DNA of 64,000 nt from Archangium lansingense (lineage in GTDB: Bacteria > Myxococcota > Myxococcia > Myxococcales > Myxococcaceae): positions 2,418,001 through 2,482,000 of the forward strand of contig NZ_JAPNKA010000001.1 in the NCBI RefSeq assembly GCF_026626635.1. Direction: 5' to 3'. A program made the translations under genes and the position numbers. This document shows, piece by piece, positions 9,967-18,922 of this stretch (the stretch's first letter is position 1; each line of letters begins with the position of its first letter). The notes under the pieces are model-generated. The model saw nothing but the letters and a program-made list of their open reading frames with translations, was not told the origin of the DNA and ran no database searches.

Positions 9967-11288
9967 CGGAGGCGGGGCTGCAGCACTACCTGGACCTGGC
10001 CGAGCGCTTCCAGGCGGAGCGGGCCGCGGGCGCCCCGGCGTGGCTGCGGGCCTTCCGGCAGGAGGGCATCGCGCAGCTCGCGCGGCAGGGCTTCCCCACG
10101 ACGAAGCTCGAGGACTGGAAGTACACGAACGTGGCTCCCATCTCCGGCCAGGCCTTCAGCCCCGTGCGCACCGTGCACGAGGCGGGGGTAGAGGCGGCGG
10201 TGGCGCGGCTGGCGCTGCCGGGGACGGGGCCGATGCTGGTGTTCGTGGATGGCTGGTACGTCCGGGAGCTGTCGCGGCTGGAGGGCCTGCCCGAGGGTCT
10301 CACGGTGCGCAGCCTGCGCGAGGCGTTGCAGGACGGCGAGCCGTTGGAGACGCTGGTGGGCAGCCGGGCGCGTGCGGAGGCCAGTGCCTTCACCGCGCTC
10401 AACGCGGCGCTGTTGGAGGAGGGGGCGGTGGTGAAGGTGGCGCCGGGGACGGTGTGCTCCGAGCCCGTGCAGCTGCTCTTCCTCGCGCGAGGTGACAAGC
10501 ACGTGGCGCTGTCCAGCCCCCGGGTGGTGGTGCAGGCGGGCGATAACAGCGAGCTGATGCTGGTGGAGAGCTACGTAGGCGCGGCGCCGGGCGTCTCCTT
10601 CACCAATGCGGTGACGGAGGTGGTGCTGGGCGCTGGGGCGCGGCTCACGCACCTCAAGCTGCAGGCTGAGTCGGAGGCGGCCTTCCACATCGGCGGCCTG
10701 CACGTGGAGCTGGGGCGTGACAGCCGCTTCGCCTCGCACCTCATCTCCCTGGGCGGGGCGCTCGCGCGCAACGAGGTGCACTCCGCCTTCGGGGCCGAGG
10801 GCGGCGAGTGCACCCTGCAGGGCCTGTACGTGGGCCACGGCACGCAGCACCTGGACAACTGGACGAACCTGGACCACGCGCACCCGCGCTGCTCCAGCCG
10901 CGAGCTGTACAAGGGCGTGCTGGACGACAAGGCGCGCGGTACCTTCCACGGCAAGGTGCTGGTGCGTCCGGACGCGCAGCAGACGGATGCGCGACAGGCC
11001 AACCGCAACCTCCTGCTCTCGGAGGCGGCGATGGCGGATGCTCGGCCGCAGCTCGAAATCCTCGCGGATGACGTGAAGTGCGCGCACGGTGCGACGGTGG
11101 GCCGGCTGGACGAGCAGGCGCTCTTCTACCTGCGCTCGCGGGGCATCTCCCGGGCGGAGGCGGAGTCGTTGCTGACGCACGCCTTCGCTACCGAGGTGGT
11201 GGGCGCTGTTCCCTTGGCGTCGCTGAGGGATCAGGTGGAGGAGCTGCTGGCTCGCAAGCTCCCGGGAGCGAAGGAGGGACGGGCATGA
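9963..11288 (+). CDS. sufD: Fe-S assembly protein SufD
   Basis: A 441-residue SufB/SufD-family protein starting at GTG 9963, which overlaps the sufC stop by 4 nt. Landmarks are KLEDWKYTNV near the N-terminus, the beta-helix segment ending in LDNWTNLDH, and the C-terminal CAHGATVGRLDEQALFYLRSRG motif of SufD. It forms the SufBC2D scaffold with SufB and helps iron acquisition; the conserved SufD His is probably the one in HGATVG. The start is chosen by the overlap. The family is more divergent than SufB, as is normal. Confidence 0.95.
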
Positions 11289-12514
11289 GCGGAGCACCTT
11301 TCGACGTGGCGCGCATCCGCGCGGACTTCCCCATCCTTCACCAGGAGGTGCGGGGTCGGCCGCTGGTGTACCTGGACAGCGCGGCGACGACACAAAAGCC
11401 CCAGGCCGTCATCGACGCACTGGTTCGCTACTACACGCACGACAACGCCAACGTGCACCGCGGCGTGCACGCGCTCTCCGAGCGGGCCACCCTGGCCTAC
11501 GAGGGTGCTCGCGAGCGGGTGCGCCGGTTCATCAACGCGCGCGAGACGAAGGAGATCATCTTCGTGCGCGGCTGCACCGAGGCCATCAACCTGGTGGCGC
11601 AGTCCTACGGGCGCAGCAAGGTGGGCCCCGGTGACGAGGTGCTCATCACCGCCATGGAGCACCACTCCGACATCGTCCCCTGGCAGATGCTCTGCCAGCA
11701 GGTGGGCGCCACGCTGAAGATGCTCCCGGTGGACGAGAAGGGAGACCTGCGGCTGGAGCAGCTCGAGTCGATGCTGACGGAGCGCACGCGCCTGCTCGCG
11801 GTGACGCACGTATCCAACGCGCTCGGTACGGTGAACCCGGTGCGCGACATCATCAAGCGAGCCCACGCGCGGGGCGTGCCGGTGCTGGTGGATGGGGCCC
11901 AGGCGCTGGCGCACTTCCGGGTGGACGTGCAGGACCTGGACTGCGACTTCTACGCGTTCTCCGGGCACAAGATGTTCGGGCCCACGGGCATTGGCGTGCT
12001 CTACGGCAAGGCCTCGGTGCTGGAGTCGATGCCGCCATGGCAGGGCGGTGGAGACATGATCCTCTCCGTCACCATGGAGAAGACGGTCTACAACCGGCTG
12101 CCGTACCGCCTCGAAGCGGGCACTCCGGACATCTCCGGCGCGGTGGGGCTGGCGGCGGCGATGGACTACCTCGACTCGGTGGGGCTGGACGCCATCTCCG
12201 CGCATGACCAGGCGCTGCTGGAGTACGGGACGCGGGCGCTGGAGAGCGTGCCGGGCTTGAAGCTGTTCGGCCGGGCGCGAGAGCGCTCCGGAGTGCTGTC
12301 CTTCCTCATGGAGGATGTGCACGCGCACGACGTGGGCACCATCCTGGACCGTGAGGGCGTGGCCATCCGGGCCGGGCATCACTGCGCGCAGCCGCTGCTG
12401 TCGTGCTTCGGGGTGGCGGCCACGGTGCGTGCGTCGCTGGCCATGTACAACACGCGCGAGGACATCGACGCGCTGGTGCGTGGCCTCCACAAGGTGCGGG
12501 AGGTGTTCGCATGA
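11285..12514 (+). CDS. sufS: cysteine desulfurase SufS
   Basis: A 409-residue PLP enzyme of the group II (SufS/CsdA) desulfurases. The PLP Lys is in SGHKMFGPTG (Lys229) and the persulfide-forming Cys is in RAGHHCAQP (Cys367). The N-terminal DSAATTQKP and NVHRGVH motifs are standard for the family. It takes sulfur from L-cysteine and passes it to SufU, encoded next. Starts and stops overlap the neighbours by 4 nt on both sides. Confidence 0.97.
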   Translation: MSGAPFDVARIRADFPILHQEVRGRPLVYLDSAATTQKPQAVIDALVRYYTHDNANVHRGVHALSERATLAYEGARERVRRFINARETKEIIFVRGCTEAINLVAQSYGRSKVGPGDEVLITAMEHHSDIVPWQMLCQQVGATLKMLPVDEKGDLRLEQLESMLTERTRLLAVTHVSNALGTVNPVRDIIKRAHARGVPVLVDGAQALAHFRVDVQDLDCDFYAFSGHKMFGPTGIGVLYGKASVLESMPPWQGGGDMILSVTMEKTVYNRLPYRLEAGTPDISGAVGLAAAMDYLDSVGLDAISAHDQALLEYGTRALESVPGLKLFGRARERSGVLSFLMEDVHAHDVGTILDREGVAIRAGHHCAQPLLSCFGVAATVRASLAMYNTREDIDALVRGLHKVREVFA

Positions 12515-12963
12515 GCTCGGACCTGCAGGACCTCTACCAAGAGGTGGTGCTGGAGCACGGCAAGCGTCCTCGCAACTTCCGCGAGGTGGAGGGCGCCACC
12601 GCGCGGGCCGACGGTTACAACCCACTCTGTGGGGATCAGCTCACGGTGACGCTCCGGATGGAGGGAGACGTCATCAAGGACGTGGGCTTCGTGGGGCAGG
12701 GGTGCGCCATCTCCCGGGCCTCGGCGTCGCTGATGACGGGGGCGGTGAAGGAGCTGTCCCGAGAGGACGCGGAGCGGCTCTTCGAGCTGGTGCACAAGCT
12801 GGTGACGGAGGGCCCCGAGGGCCTGGACACAGAGGCCCTGGGCAAGATGGCGGTGCTGTCCGGGGTGAATGCGTTTCCGGCCCGGGTGAAGTGCGCGAGC
12901 CTCGCGTGGCATGCGCTGCGCGCGGCGCTCGAGGGCAAGGAGTCCTCGGTCTCGACGGAGTAG
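12511..12963 (+). CDS. sufU: zinc-dependent sulfur transfer protein SufU
   Basis: A 150-residue SufU/IscU-like protein. The three conserved Cys are in NPLCGD, GQGCAIS and RVKCASL, and the Asp of CGDQ completes the site. SufU proteins carry zinc and accept sulfane sulfur from SufS by ligand exchange, unlike the IscU scaffold. The ~18-residue insertion of SufU relative to IscU is present between the second and third Cys. Its presence, with no sufE or sufA in the operon, makes this a SufBCDSU-type system like that of Gram-positive bacteria. Confidence 0.93.
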   Translation: MSSDLQDLYQEVVLEHGKRPRNFREVEGATARADGYNPLCGDQLTVTLRMEGDVIKDVGFVGQGCAISRASASLMTGAVKELSREDAERLFELVHKLVTEGPEGLDTEALGKMAVLSGVNAFPARVKCASLAWHALRAALEGKESSVSTE

Positions 12964-12976
12964 GGAGGAAGCTCGG

Positions 12977-13537
12977 ATGAGAGGTTTGCTGACGCCACTC
13001 GCGCGCGACTGCGAAGTGACGATGATTCCCAGTGGCGAGCGGGTGACGGTGCCCGCGGGCACTGAGGTGCGGGTGCTCCAGACGCTCGGCGGCAACGTGA
13101 CCGTGCAGGGCGACTACGGGCAGCTCATGCGCATCGACGAGAAGGACGCCGAGGTGCTGGGCGCCGACTATCTCGCGCAGAACCCGAAGTCCGCCGAGCC
13201 CCAGGCCCAGCCCGCCGAGGGCACCTTCGACGAGGAGCGCGTCTGGGAGCAGCTCCGCACGGTGTACGACCCGGAGATTCCGGTGAACATCGTGGAGCTG
13301 GGGCTGGTGTACTCCTGCAAGGCCACGCCGCTGCCCGAGGGCGGTCACCGGGTGGAGATTCAGATGACGGTGACGGCGCCAGGGTGCGGCATGGGGCCGG
13401 TGCTGGTGGATGACGTGCGCCAGAAGGTGACGGGCCTGCCCGGGGTGAAGGAGGCGGACGTCCAGCTCGTGTGGGAGCCGCCATGGGACCAGAGCCGCAT
13501 GTCGGACGTGGCGCGGTTGCAGCTCGGGTGGATGTAG
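12977..13537 (+). CDS. sufT: Fe-S assembly accessory protein SufT
   Basis: A 186-residue protein. Residues about 75-180 form a MIP18/DUF59 domain with the DPEIPVNIVELGLVYS motif and the reactive Cys in TAPGCGMGP. The N-terminal ~60 residues are the extension seen in the SufT subfamily of Suf operons. SufT helps maturation of Fe-S proteins under high demand. Unlike the six genes before it, it does not overlap its neighbour: there are 13 bases between genes and it has its own GGAGGA site (12964-12969). Confidence 0.92.
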   Translation: MRGLLTPLARDCEVTMIPSGERVTVPAGTEVRVLQTLGGNVTVQGDYGQLMRIDEKDAEVLGADYLAQNPKSAEPQAQPAEGTFDEERVWEQLRTVYDPEIPVNIVELGLVYSCKATPLPEGGHRVEIQMTVTAPGCGMGPVLVDDVRQKVTGLPGVKEADVQLVWEPPWDQSRMSDVARLQLGWM

Positions 13538-13560
13538 CCCCAGGTCCTCCTGTGCGTGTC

Positions 13561-13593
13561 CCCTCTCCCCCTGGGAGAGGGTTAGGGTGAGGG
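13561..13593. repeat. REP-like palindromic repeat, copy 1
   Basis: CCCTCTCCC-CCT-GGGAGAGGG is a perfect 9-bp dyad (13561-13581) followed by TTAGGGTGAGGG. The same pattern recurs at 18042, 27977 and 32064, always between genes. This copy is just after the suf operon, where the hairpin may protect or end the transcript. Confidence 0.75.
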
Positions 13594-13631
13594 TCTGAAT
13601 TCAGGCCCGAGCCGGGCCGTCAGGAGGGGAT

Positions 13632-14168
13632 ATGCGAAAGCCAGTCTGGAGTGGTCTCGTTCTCTGTGCCCTGCTCGGATGCTCGGGGCCGAAGTCCTCG
13701 ACGGGGGGTGAGGCTCCCCAGCCATCCCCCAGCGCTGAGAGCCCCACGGCCGCACCGGTGGAGGCACCTCCGGCCGAGCCGCGGGCTCCCGCCGACGCAG
13801 CCGCCACGCCCAAGCCGCTTCAGGTGACTGCGTCTCCAGCCTCCAAGGACGACATCATCATCAAGGGCGTCGAGCTCCAGGGCGACACGCTGGTGGTGAG
13901 GGTGATGCACGGGGGCGGCTGCAAGGAGCACACGTACGAGCTGCTCTGGAATGGCAGCTTCCAGAAGTCCGCGGCGGGTGAGGCGCAGGCGGAGCTGGTG
14001 CTGGCCCACGACGCGAACGGGGATTCGTGCGAGGCGCTGCTGAACCGGACCGCGAGCTTCGAGCTTGGCCCGCTGAAGCAGCGCTGGCGTGAGCAGAACA
14101 AGAGCGAGCACGGCGCGGTCGAGCTGCGCTTCGCCGGCTCGCAGGTCACCGGCCGTTACACGTTCTGA
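13632..14168 (+). CDS. predicted lipoprotein of unknown function
   Basis: A 178-residue protein with a lipoprotein signal ending ALLGC (Cys17), then a Pro/Ala/Ser/Thr-rich linker (residues 20-65) and a compact C-terminal beta-rich domain (about 70-178). The domain contains two Cys that may pair (GGGCKEHTYELLW and DSCEALLN). The start follows an AGGAGGGG ribosome site. I do not recognise the family; related proteins with the 'GCKEHTYELLWDG' style motif occur as small secreted myxobacterial proteins. It stands alone between the suf operon and the convergent carF-like gene. Confidence 0.7.
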   Translation: MRKPVWSGLVLCALLGCSGPKSSTGGEAPQPSPSAESPTAAPVEAPPAEPRAPADAAATPKPLQVTASPASKDDIIIKGVELQGDTLVVRVMHGGGCKEHTYELLWNGSFQKSAAGEAQAELVLAHDANGDSCEALLNRTASFELGPLKQRWREQNKSEHGAVELRFAGSQVTGRYTF

Positions 14169-14202
14169 GCAGGGCCGGCGGAAGGCCGGCCCCAGCGCGA
14201 GC

Positions 14203-14952
14203 TCACGGCGTCGCGAGGTCCGGCGCCGGGGCGCTCTCCGGGGCCGCCGGCGCGGGCGGGAGGTTCAGCTCCTCCGCGCGGGGCTGCTGCCGGGTGACGG
14301 CGGTAATGAGGGTCTCCAGGTGGCCGAAGAAGCCGATGGCCTCCAGGGGCCGGTTGAGCCACCCGGTGGTGATGCAGTAGTGGCGCGTGTGGGGCGCGGT
14401 GTGGTGCACGTCATGGTGCTCGCGGCCGAGGATGATGCCTCGGGCCTGCAGCCATGCCACCACGGGGGAGACGTGCGGCGCGTGCGACCACTTGTGGAAC
14501 TGGTTGGTCCCGAAGACGCCCAGGCACAGCATCAGCACGAAGGTGAGCGCGGACGAGGCCAGCGGCGCCTCGGGCCCCGAGGGCAGCAGCAGCGCGAGTG
14601 CCAGCACCGGCACGCTCACCAGGCAGTTGTGCCCGTTGGTGGCCACGAAGCCGTGGCGGGTGATGTCGAGCGGATCCTCGTGGTGGACGCGGAAGGGGGT
14701 GACGAAGGTCTTCCCCAGCACCGGCGTGGTCCGCGAGAACCACGTGTCGAACAGCCAGTGCACCAGTCCGGACACGAGGTCGGCCGTCACGAAGCCCAGC
14801 ACCCCGCTCACGGCGATCATCACCACCGTCTGCGAGCCCGCCGCTTGCACCACGCGCCGCGCGAGCAGTGCACACAGGACGAAGAAGAGGACGACGCCGA
14901 GCTTCTCCTGCCACTGGCTGGGACGGGCTTGGGTGGACGTAGGGGTGGACAT
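14203..14952 (-). CDS. carF: CarF-like plasmanylethanolamine desaturase
   Basis: A 249-residue membrane protein with about four hydrophobic segments and the His-rich motifs of the TMEM189/CarF lipid desaturase family: LVHWLFDTW (His65), FRVHHEDPLDITRH (His90, 91, 100), NQFHKWSH (His153, 157) and HHDVHHTAPHTRHY (His179-191). CarF introduces the vinyl-ether bond of plasmalogens, which Myxococcus needs to signal singlet oxygen to the CarR/CarQ carotenoid pathway. No carotenoid or car regulatory genes are nearby. The C-terminal tail is Ala/Pro-rich. Whether it is the CarF orthologue or a paralogue cannot be settled here; the family call is firm. Confidence 0.88.
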   Translation of the reverse strand: MSTPTSTQARPSQWQEKLGVVLFFVLCALLARRVVQAAGSQTVVMIAVSGVLGFVTADLVSGLVHWLFDTWFSRTTPVLGKTFVTPFRVHHEDPLDITRHGFVATNGHNCLVSVPVLALALLLPSGPEAPLASSALTFVLMLCLGVFGTNQFHKWSHAPHVSPVVAWLQARGIILGREHHDVHHTAPHTRHYCITTGWLNRPLEAIGFFGHLETLITAVTRQQPRAEELNLPPAPAAPESAPAPDLATP

Positions 14953-15122
14953 TCAGGGTTCCTGGGGTGGAGGCATGGACCCGAGTTGGGTCTTGCCTTG
15001 AGTGTTCATCAGCCTACACGATCAGTGAGGGTGTTGCTCCCCGGCCTGTCTGCTCGTCCGGGTCACGAGTGAGTGTCGCGTTGGATTGCGAGGCGCGCCC
15101 GAGGGTGGGAGACAGGGCTCCC

Positions 15123-15884
15123 ATGAGCATCCGCATCGAGAAGAACGGTCCCGTCACCACTGTCATCCTCAGTCGACCCGAGGTGCGCAATGCCGTGGAT
15201 GGAGCCACGGCCGAGGCCCTCGCACGCGCTTTCCGGGAGTTCGAGGCGGATGCCGAGGCCCGGGTGGGTGTCCTGCTCGGCGAGGGAGGCACCTTCTGCG
15301 CGGGCGCGGACCTGAAGGCGGTGGCCGAGGGGCGGCTGCCGCATCTGGCGCCGGAAGGGGATGGGCCGATGGGGCCCTCGCGGATGGTGTTGAGCAAGCC
15401 CGTGATTGCCGCCATCTCGGGCCACGCCGTGGCGGGAGGGCTGGAGCTGTCCCTCTGGTGCGACCTCCGCGTGGCCGAGGAGGATGCAGTGCTGGGCGTG
15501 TTCTGCCGCCGCTGGGGCGTGCCGCTCATCGACGGGGGAACGGTGCGGTTGCCCCGGCTGATTGGCCTGTCGCGCGCGCTGGACCTCATCCTCACGGGCC
15601 GTCCGGTGTCGGCGCAGGAGGCGTTGGGCATGGGGCTCGTCAACCGCGTGGTGCCCCGAGGCAGTGCGCGCGAGGCCGCGGAGCAGCTGGCCCGGGAGAT
15701 CGCCGCCTTCCCGCAGGCCTGCATGAACGCGGACCGGCGCTCGGCGTATGAGCAGGCCGGGCTCCCGCTGGAGGAGGCGCTTCTCCAGGAGTTTCAGCGT
15801 GGCATCCAGGTGCTGGAGAAGGAGTCGCTGGGTGGCGCGAAGCGCTTCGCGGAGGGCGCCGGCCGCCACGGCAGATTCGAGTAG
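15123..15884 (+). CDS. crotonase/enoyl-CoA hydratase family protein
   Basis: A 253-residue single-domain crotonase. The oxyanion-hole segments are GTFCAGADLKAV and SGHAVAGGLEL. One glutamate expected near residue 105-110 for hydratase activity is not in its usual context, and a CRRWGVPLIDGGT segment at the second catalytic position matches the non-hydratase crotonases. It may therefore act as an isomerase, hydrolase or decarboxylase on a CoA ester. It starts at ATG 15123, preceded by GGGAGACAGG. It is divergent from the carF-like gene. Confidence 0.85.
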   Translation: MSIRIEKNGPVTTVILSRPEVRNAVDGATAEALARAFREFEADAEARVGVLLGEGGTFCAGADLKAVAEGRLPHLAPEGDGPMGPSRMVLSKPVIAAISGHAVAGGLELSLWCDLRVAEEDAVLGVFCRRWGVPLIDGGTVRLPRLIGLSRALDLILTGRPVSAQEALGMGLVNRVVPRGSAREAAEQLAREIAAFPQACMNADRRSAYEQAGLPLEEALLQEFQRGIQVLEKESLGGAKRFAEGAGRHGRFE

Positions 15885-15922
15885 GGAAGGGCAGGGGGCG
15901 GCGAAAACGCAACAATTGAATG

Positions 15923-15958
15923 CTGGTTCAGGTTTCGCTGAATACTGGTTCATGTTTC
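15923..15958 (+). promoter_or_regulatory. two 14-bp direct repeats, possible sigma-54 promoter
   Basis: CTGGTTCAGGTTTC (15923) and CTGGTTCATGTTTC (15945) match at 13 of 14 bases and start 22 bp apart, two helical turns. The first copy also fits the sigma-54 rule: GG at 15925-15926, ten bases, then GC at 15937-15938. The second copy does not. They lie about 100 bases upstream of the esterase gene in a locally AT-rich patch. Either an activator site pair or a duplicated promoter element is possible. Confidence 0.4.
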
Positions 15959-16060
15959 AGCCTGTTTTAACGCGACGCGTATTGAGCAGAGACGGTCGGT
16001 GAAAGTCTCGTCTCACCCCGAGGCTGCCTACTTCCCCCCTGTGGCGGCCCCGGAGGCAAC

Positions 16061-17953
16061 ATGCACGATCGCGGCTCCAGTCATCGTTCGCTGTTCACGC
16101 CATCTCGTGGGATGCGCTTCGCGGCGCTCCTGCTTGCAGGCGCGAGCTGTGGTCCGCTCGAGGGAGGCGCTCCCGAGGAGCAGGCAGCCTCTGACGTGGC
16201 GCAGGTAGAGAGTGGGCTCACGCAGGTCACGGGCTTTGGCACCAACCCGGGCAACCTGCTGATGTACCGGCACGTGCCCGCCAGCATGCCGGCCAACGCG
16301 CCGCTGGTGGTGGTGCTGCATGGTTGCACGCAGATGGCCGCGGCCATGGAGTCCACCGGTTGGACGGCGGCGGCGAACGTCTACAAGTTCTACGTCGTCT
16401 ATGCGCAGCAGCAGAGCAGCAACAACTCCACCAGCTGCTTCAACTGGTTCGAGCCGGGTGACATCGCGCGTGGAGGAGGCGAGGCGCTCTCCATCAAGCA
16501 GATGGTGGACAACATGAAGTCCGCCTACTCCGTCGACTCGGCGCGTGTGTTCGTCGCGGGCTTCTCGGGCGGTGGGTACATGGTGCCCGTCATGCTCGCC
16601 ACCTACCCGGACGTCTTCTCCGCGGGCGCCGTCAACTCGGGCGGGCCCTACAAGTGTGCCACCTCGATGACCTCGGCTTTCTCCTGTATGAGCCCGGGCG
16701 TCGACAAGACCCCCGCGGCCTGGGGAGACCTCGTGCGCGGTGCCTACTCCGGCTACACGGGCGCCCGTCCCCGCGTGTCCATCTGGCACGGTACGAGCGA
16801 CTTCACGGTGAAGAACTCCAACGCGACCGAGGCGATGGAGCAGTGGACCAACGTACACGGCATTGACCAGACGGCGGACTTCACCGAGACGGTCGCGGGC
16901 TTCCCGCACAAGGAGTACCGCGACAGCGCGGGCACGACGCTCGTGGAGACCTACGACCTCACCGGCATGGGCCACGGGGTGGCGATCGACCCGCAGTACA
17001 GCTACCCGGGCAGCTCCACCGTGTGCGGCGCCACGGGCTCGTTCATGTCCGATGTGAACATCTGCGCCTCGTACTACCAGGCGAAGTTCTTCGGGCTCAC
17101 GGGCGGTGGCGGTGGCGGCACGGGCGACACCACCGCGCCCACGGTGAACCTGACGGCGCCGGCCGATGGCGCCACGGTGAGCGGTACCGTCACCCTTACC
17201 GCGAGCGCCTCGGACGCGGTGGGCGTCACCCGGGTGGAGTTCTACGTGGATGGCTCCCTGGCCGGCTCTGACAGCGCCGCCCCCTACGAGCTGGGCTGGG
17301 ACAGCACCGGCGTGGCCAACGGTACCCATTCGCTCAGCGCTAAGGCCTTCGACGCCGCGGGCAACTCGGCCACGGACGCGGATACGTCCGTCACGGTGAG
17401 CAACAGCGGTGGTGGCTCGACGCCGGTGACGGTGAGCTTCACGAGCATCGCCGCGGACGATGGCTACCTGAAGGCGAACGCGGATGGTAGCGCGGCGGCG
17501 CTCGGCACGCTCACCAACCTGGCGCTGGGGAAGGGCACGGACGGCAAGTTCAACCGCTCCTTCCTGTCGTTTGACACCTCCAGCCTCCCGGACGGCGCGA
17601 CCATCAGCCGCGCTTACCTCTCCGTGAGCTACTCGTCCGGTTCGGGCGACCCGTGGGCGAGCCCCGCTGACAACACGCTGGTCATCGACGTGAATTCGGG
17701 GACCTTCAACGCGGCCACGACCGAGGTGAGCGACTGGGACGCCGCCGCCAGTGCGAGCGCGGTGGCGGGCATCGCGAAGTTCACGGCGGGCACCACGAAT
17801 TCGGAGGATTTCAGCGGTGCCGGGCTCTCCTCCATCCACAAGACGGGCAAGACCCAGCTCCGGCTGCGTTTCACCCAGGATCAGGCGGGGACGGCCTACC
17901 TGTTCGTCAAGGATGGGACGAACGCCACGCTCACTGTTGTTTATACGCCGTAG
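16061..17953 (+). CDS. secreted PHB depolymerase-family esterase with Ig-like and DNRLRE-type domains
   Basis: A 630-residue secreted protein. The signal segment ends LLLAGASC, so it may be a lipoprotein. The esterase domain (about 45-345) has the oxyanion motif VVLHGCTQ, nucleophile GFSGGG (Ser169), Asp in HGTSDFTV and His in GMGHGVAID, as in PHB depolymerases and feruloyl or acetylxylan esterases. A Gly-rich hinge leads to an Ig-like domain (about 362-445), then a beta-sandwich of the DNRLRE type (about 455-630). The start at 16061 has GGAGG 4 bases upstream; ATG 16112 is an alternative that places the signal peptide at the N-terminus. Substrate: a polyester or polysaccharide ester outside the cell. 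Confidence 0.85.
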   Translation: MHDRGSSHRSLFTPSRGMRFAALLLAGASCGPLEGGAPEEQAASDVAQVESGLTQVTGFGTNPGNLLMYRHVPASMPANAPLVVVLHGCTQMAAAMESTGWTAAANVYKFYVVYAQQQSSNNSTSCFNWFEPGDIARGGGEALSIKQMVDNMKSAYSVDSARVFVAGFSGGGYMVPVMLATYPDVFSAGAVNSGGPYKCATSMTSAFSCMSPGVDKTPAAWGDLVRGAYSGYTGARPRVSIWHGTSDFTVKNSNATEAMEQWTNVHGIDQTADFTETVAGFPHKEYRDSAGTTLVETYDLTGMGHGVAIDPQYSYPGSSTVCGATGSFMSDVNICASYYQAKFFGLTGGGGGGTGDTTAPTVNLTAPADGATVSGTVTLTASASDAVGVTRVEFYVDGSLAGSDSAAPYELGWDSTGVANGTHSLSAKAFDAAGNSATDADTSVTVSNSGGGSTPVTVSFTSIAADDGYLKANADGSAAALGTLTNLALGKGTDGKFNRSFLSFDTSSLPDGATISRAYLSVSYSSGSGDPWASPADNTLVIDVNSGTFNAATTEVSDWDAAASASAVAGIAKFTAGTTNSEDFSGAGLSSIHKTGKTQLRLRFTQDQAGTAYLFVKDGTNATLTVVYTP

Positions 17954-18041
17954 TACCCATGTGAATCCTCGGCGGAAAGGCGAACCAGGTGCTATGTGTG
18001 CTCTTATGGCCACGGGCACGTTGTCCGCCTGTTCGTACGCT

Positions 18042-18066
18042 CCCTCTCCCAGTAGGAGAGGGGGTG
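18042..18066. repeat. REP-like palindromic repeat, copy 2
   Basis: CCCTCTCC-CAGTA-GGAGAGGG (18042-18063) followed by GGTG. It belongs to the same family as the copies at 13561, 27977 and 32064. It sits in the 251-base gap between the esterase gene and infC. Apart from this repeat I see nothing definite in that gap. Confidence 0.65.
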
Positions 18067-18204
18067 CTTCGAGGCATTCCCGCTGCGCGGAGATGTCAGC
18101 CAGGTGGGCCACCTGCCGTCCGCGTCCCACTTCATGCCGTACCGCAGGGACCTGCCCCATCTTTCCCGGGAGCAGGTTTGAACCCCTATTCGGAGGAAGC
18201 GCAC

Positions 18205-18909
18205 ATCATTCGCGATCAGAAAAGTGCCCGCGGCGGTAGCCGCGATCAGAGAACGAACCGCCGTATCCGCGCCCGCGAAGTCCGCGTCGTGGGGTCCGAT
18301 GGCAGCCAGCTTGGTGTCATGCCCCTCGAGGCAGCCCTCTCGCTGGCCCGAGACCAGGGACTCGACCTCGTCGAGATCAGCCCCATGGCCCATCCGCCTG
18401 TCTGCAAGGTGATGGACTACGGCAAGTTCAAGTACGAGGAGAAGAAGAAGGCCGCGGAGTCGAAGCGTGCGCAGGTCGTGGTGCAGCTCAAGGAAGTGAA
18501 GCTGCGCCCGAAGACCGAGGAGCACGACTACGAGTTCAAGGTCCGCAACACGCGCCGTTTCATCGAGGACGGCAACAAGGCGAAGGTCGTCATCCAGTTC
18601 CGGGGTCGGGAAATTACCCACAAGGAACAGGGCACGGCCATCCTGACAGACGTGGCGAACGACCTGAAGGACGTGGCGGTGGTGGAGATGGCGCCCCGGA
18701 TGGAAGGGCGCATGATGTTCATGATTCTCGCGCCCACGCCGAAGGTCGCTCAGCGGGCCCGCGAGCTGGTGAAGCAGGCCGCTGCCAGCGCCAAGAAGCC
18801 CCCTCCGCCGAGTGCCGAGAAGTCCCCTCCGCCGAGCGCCGAGAAGCCGGCTCCTGCTGAGACGGCCCCTGACGTGGGCCCGCAGGATGCCACTAGCCCG
18901 GCTCCGTAA
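18205..18909 (+). CDS. infC: translation initiation factor IF-3 with non-AUG start
   Basis: A 234-residue IF-3. The N-domain has NRRIRAREVRVVG and the C-domain KVRNTRRFIEDGNKAKVVIQ and FRGREITH, all standard. IF-3 keeps ribosomal subunits apart and checks the start codon. There is no ATG or GTG at the right place: GGAGG at 18192-18196 is followed after 8 bases by ATC (18205) then ATT (18208), giving (M)IRDQKSARGG. This agrees with Myxococcus IF-3 (DsgA), whose protein begins similarly. A rare start lets IF-3 repress its own translation. A Lys/Pro/Ala tail (residues ~190-234) is extra. rpmI and rplT, often next to infC, are absent here. Confidence 0.93.
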   Translation: MIRDQKSARGGSRDQRTNRRIRAREVRVVGSDGSQLGVMPLEAALSLARDQGLDLVEISPMAHPPVCKVMDYGKFKYEEKKKAAESKRAQVVVQLKEVKLRPKTEEHDYEFKVRNTRRFIEDGNKAKVVIQFRGREITHKEQGTAILTDVANDLKDVAVVEMAPRMEGRMMFMILAPTPKVAQRARELVKQAAASAKKPPPPSAEKSPPPSAEKPAPAETAPDVGPQDATSPAP

Positions 18910-18922
18910 GCGGAAGCACCCG

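Noticed and set aside
16028..18160. 710-codon minus-strand frame antisense to the secreted esterase
   Set aside because: The plus strand encodes a signal peptide, complete catalytic triad and known domains; the antisense frame is Arg/His/Gly-rich with no fold.
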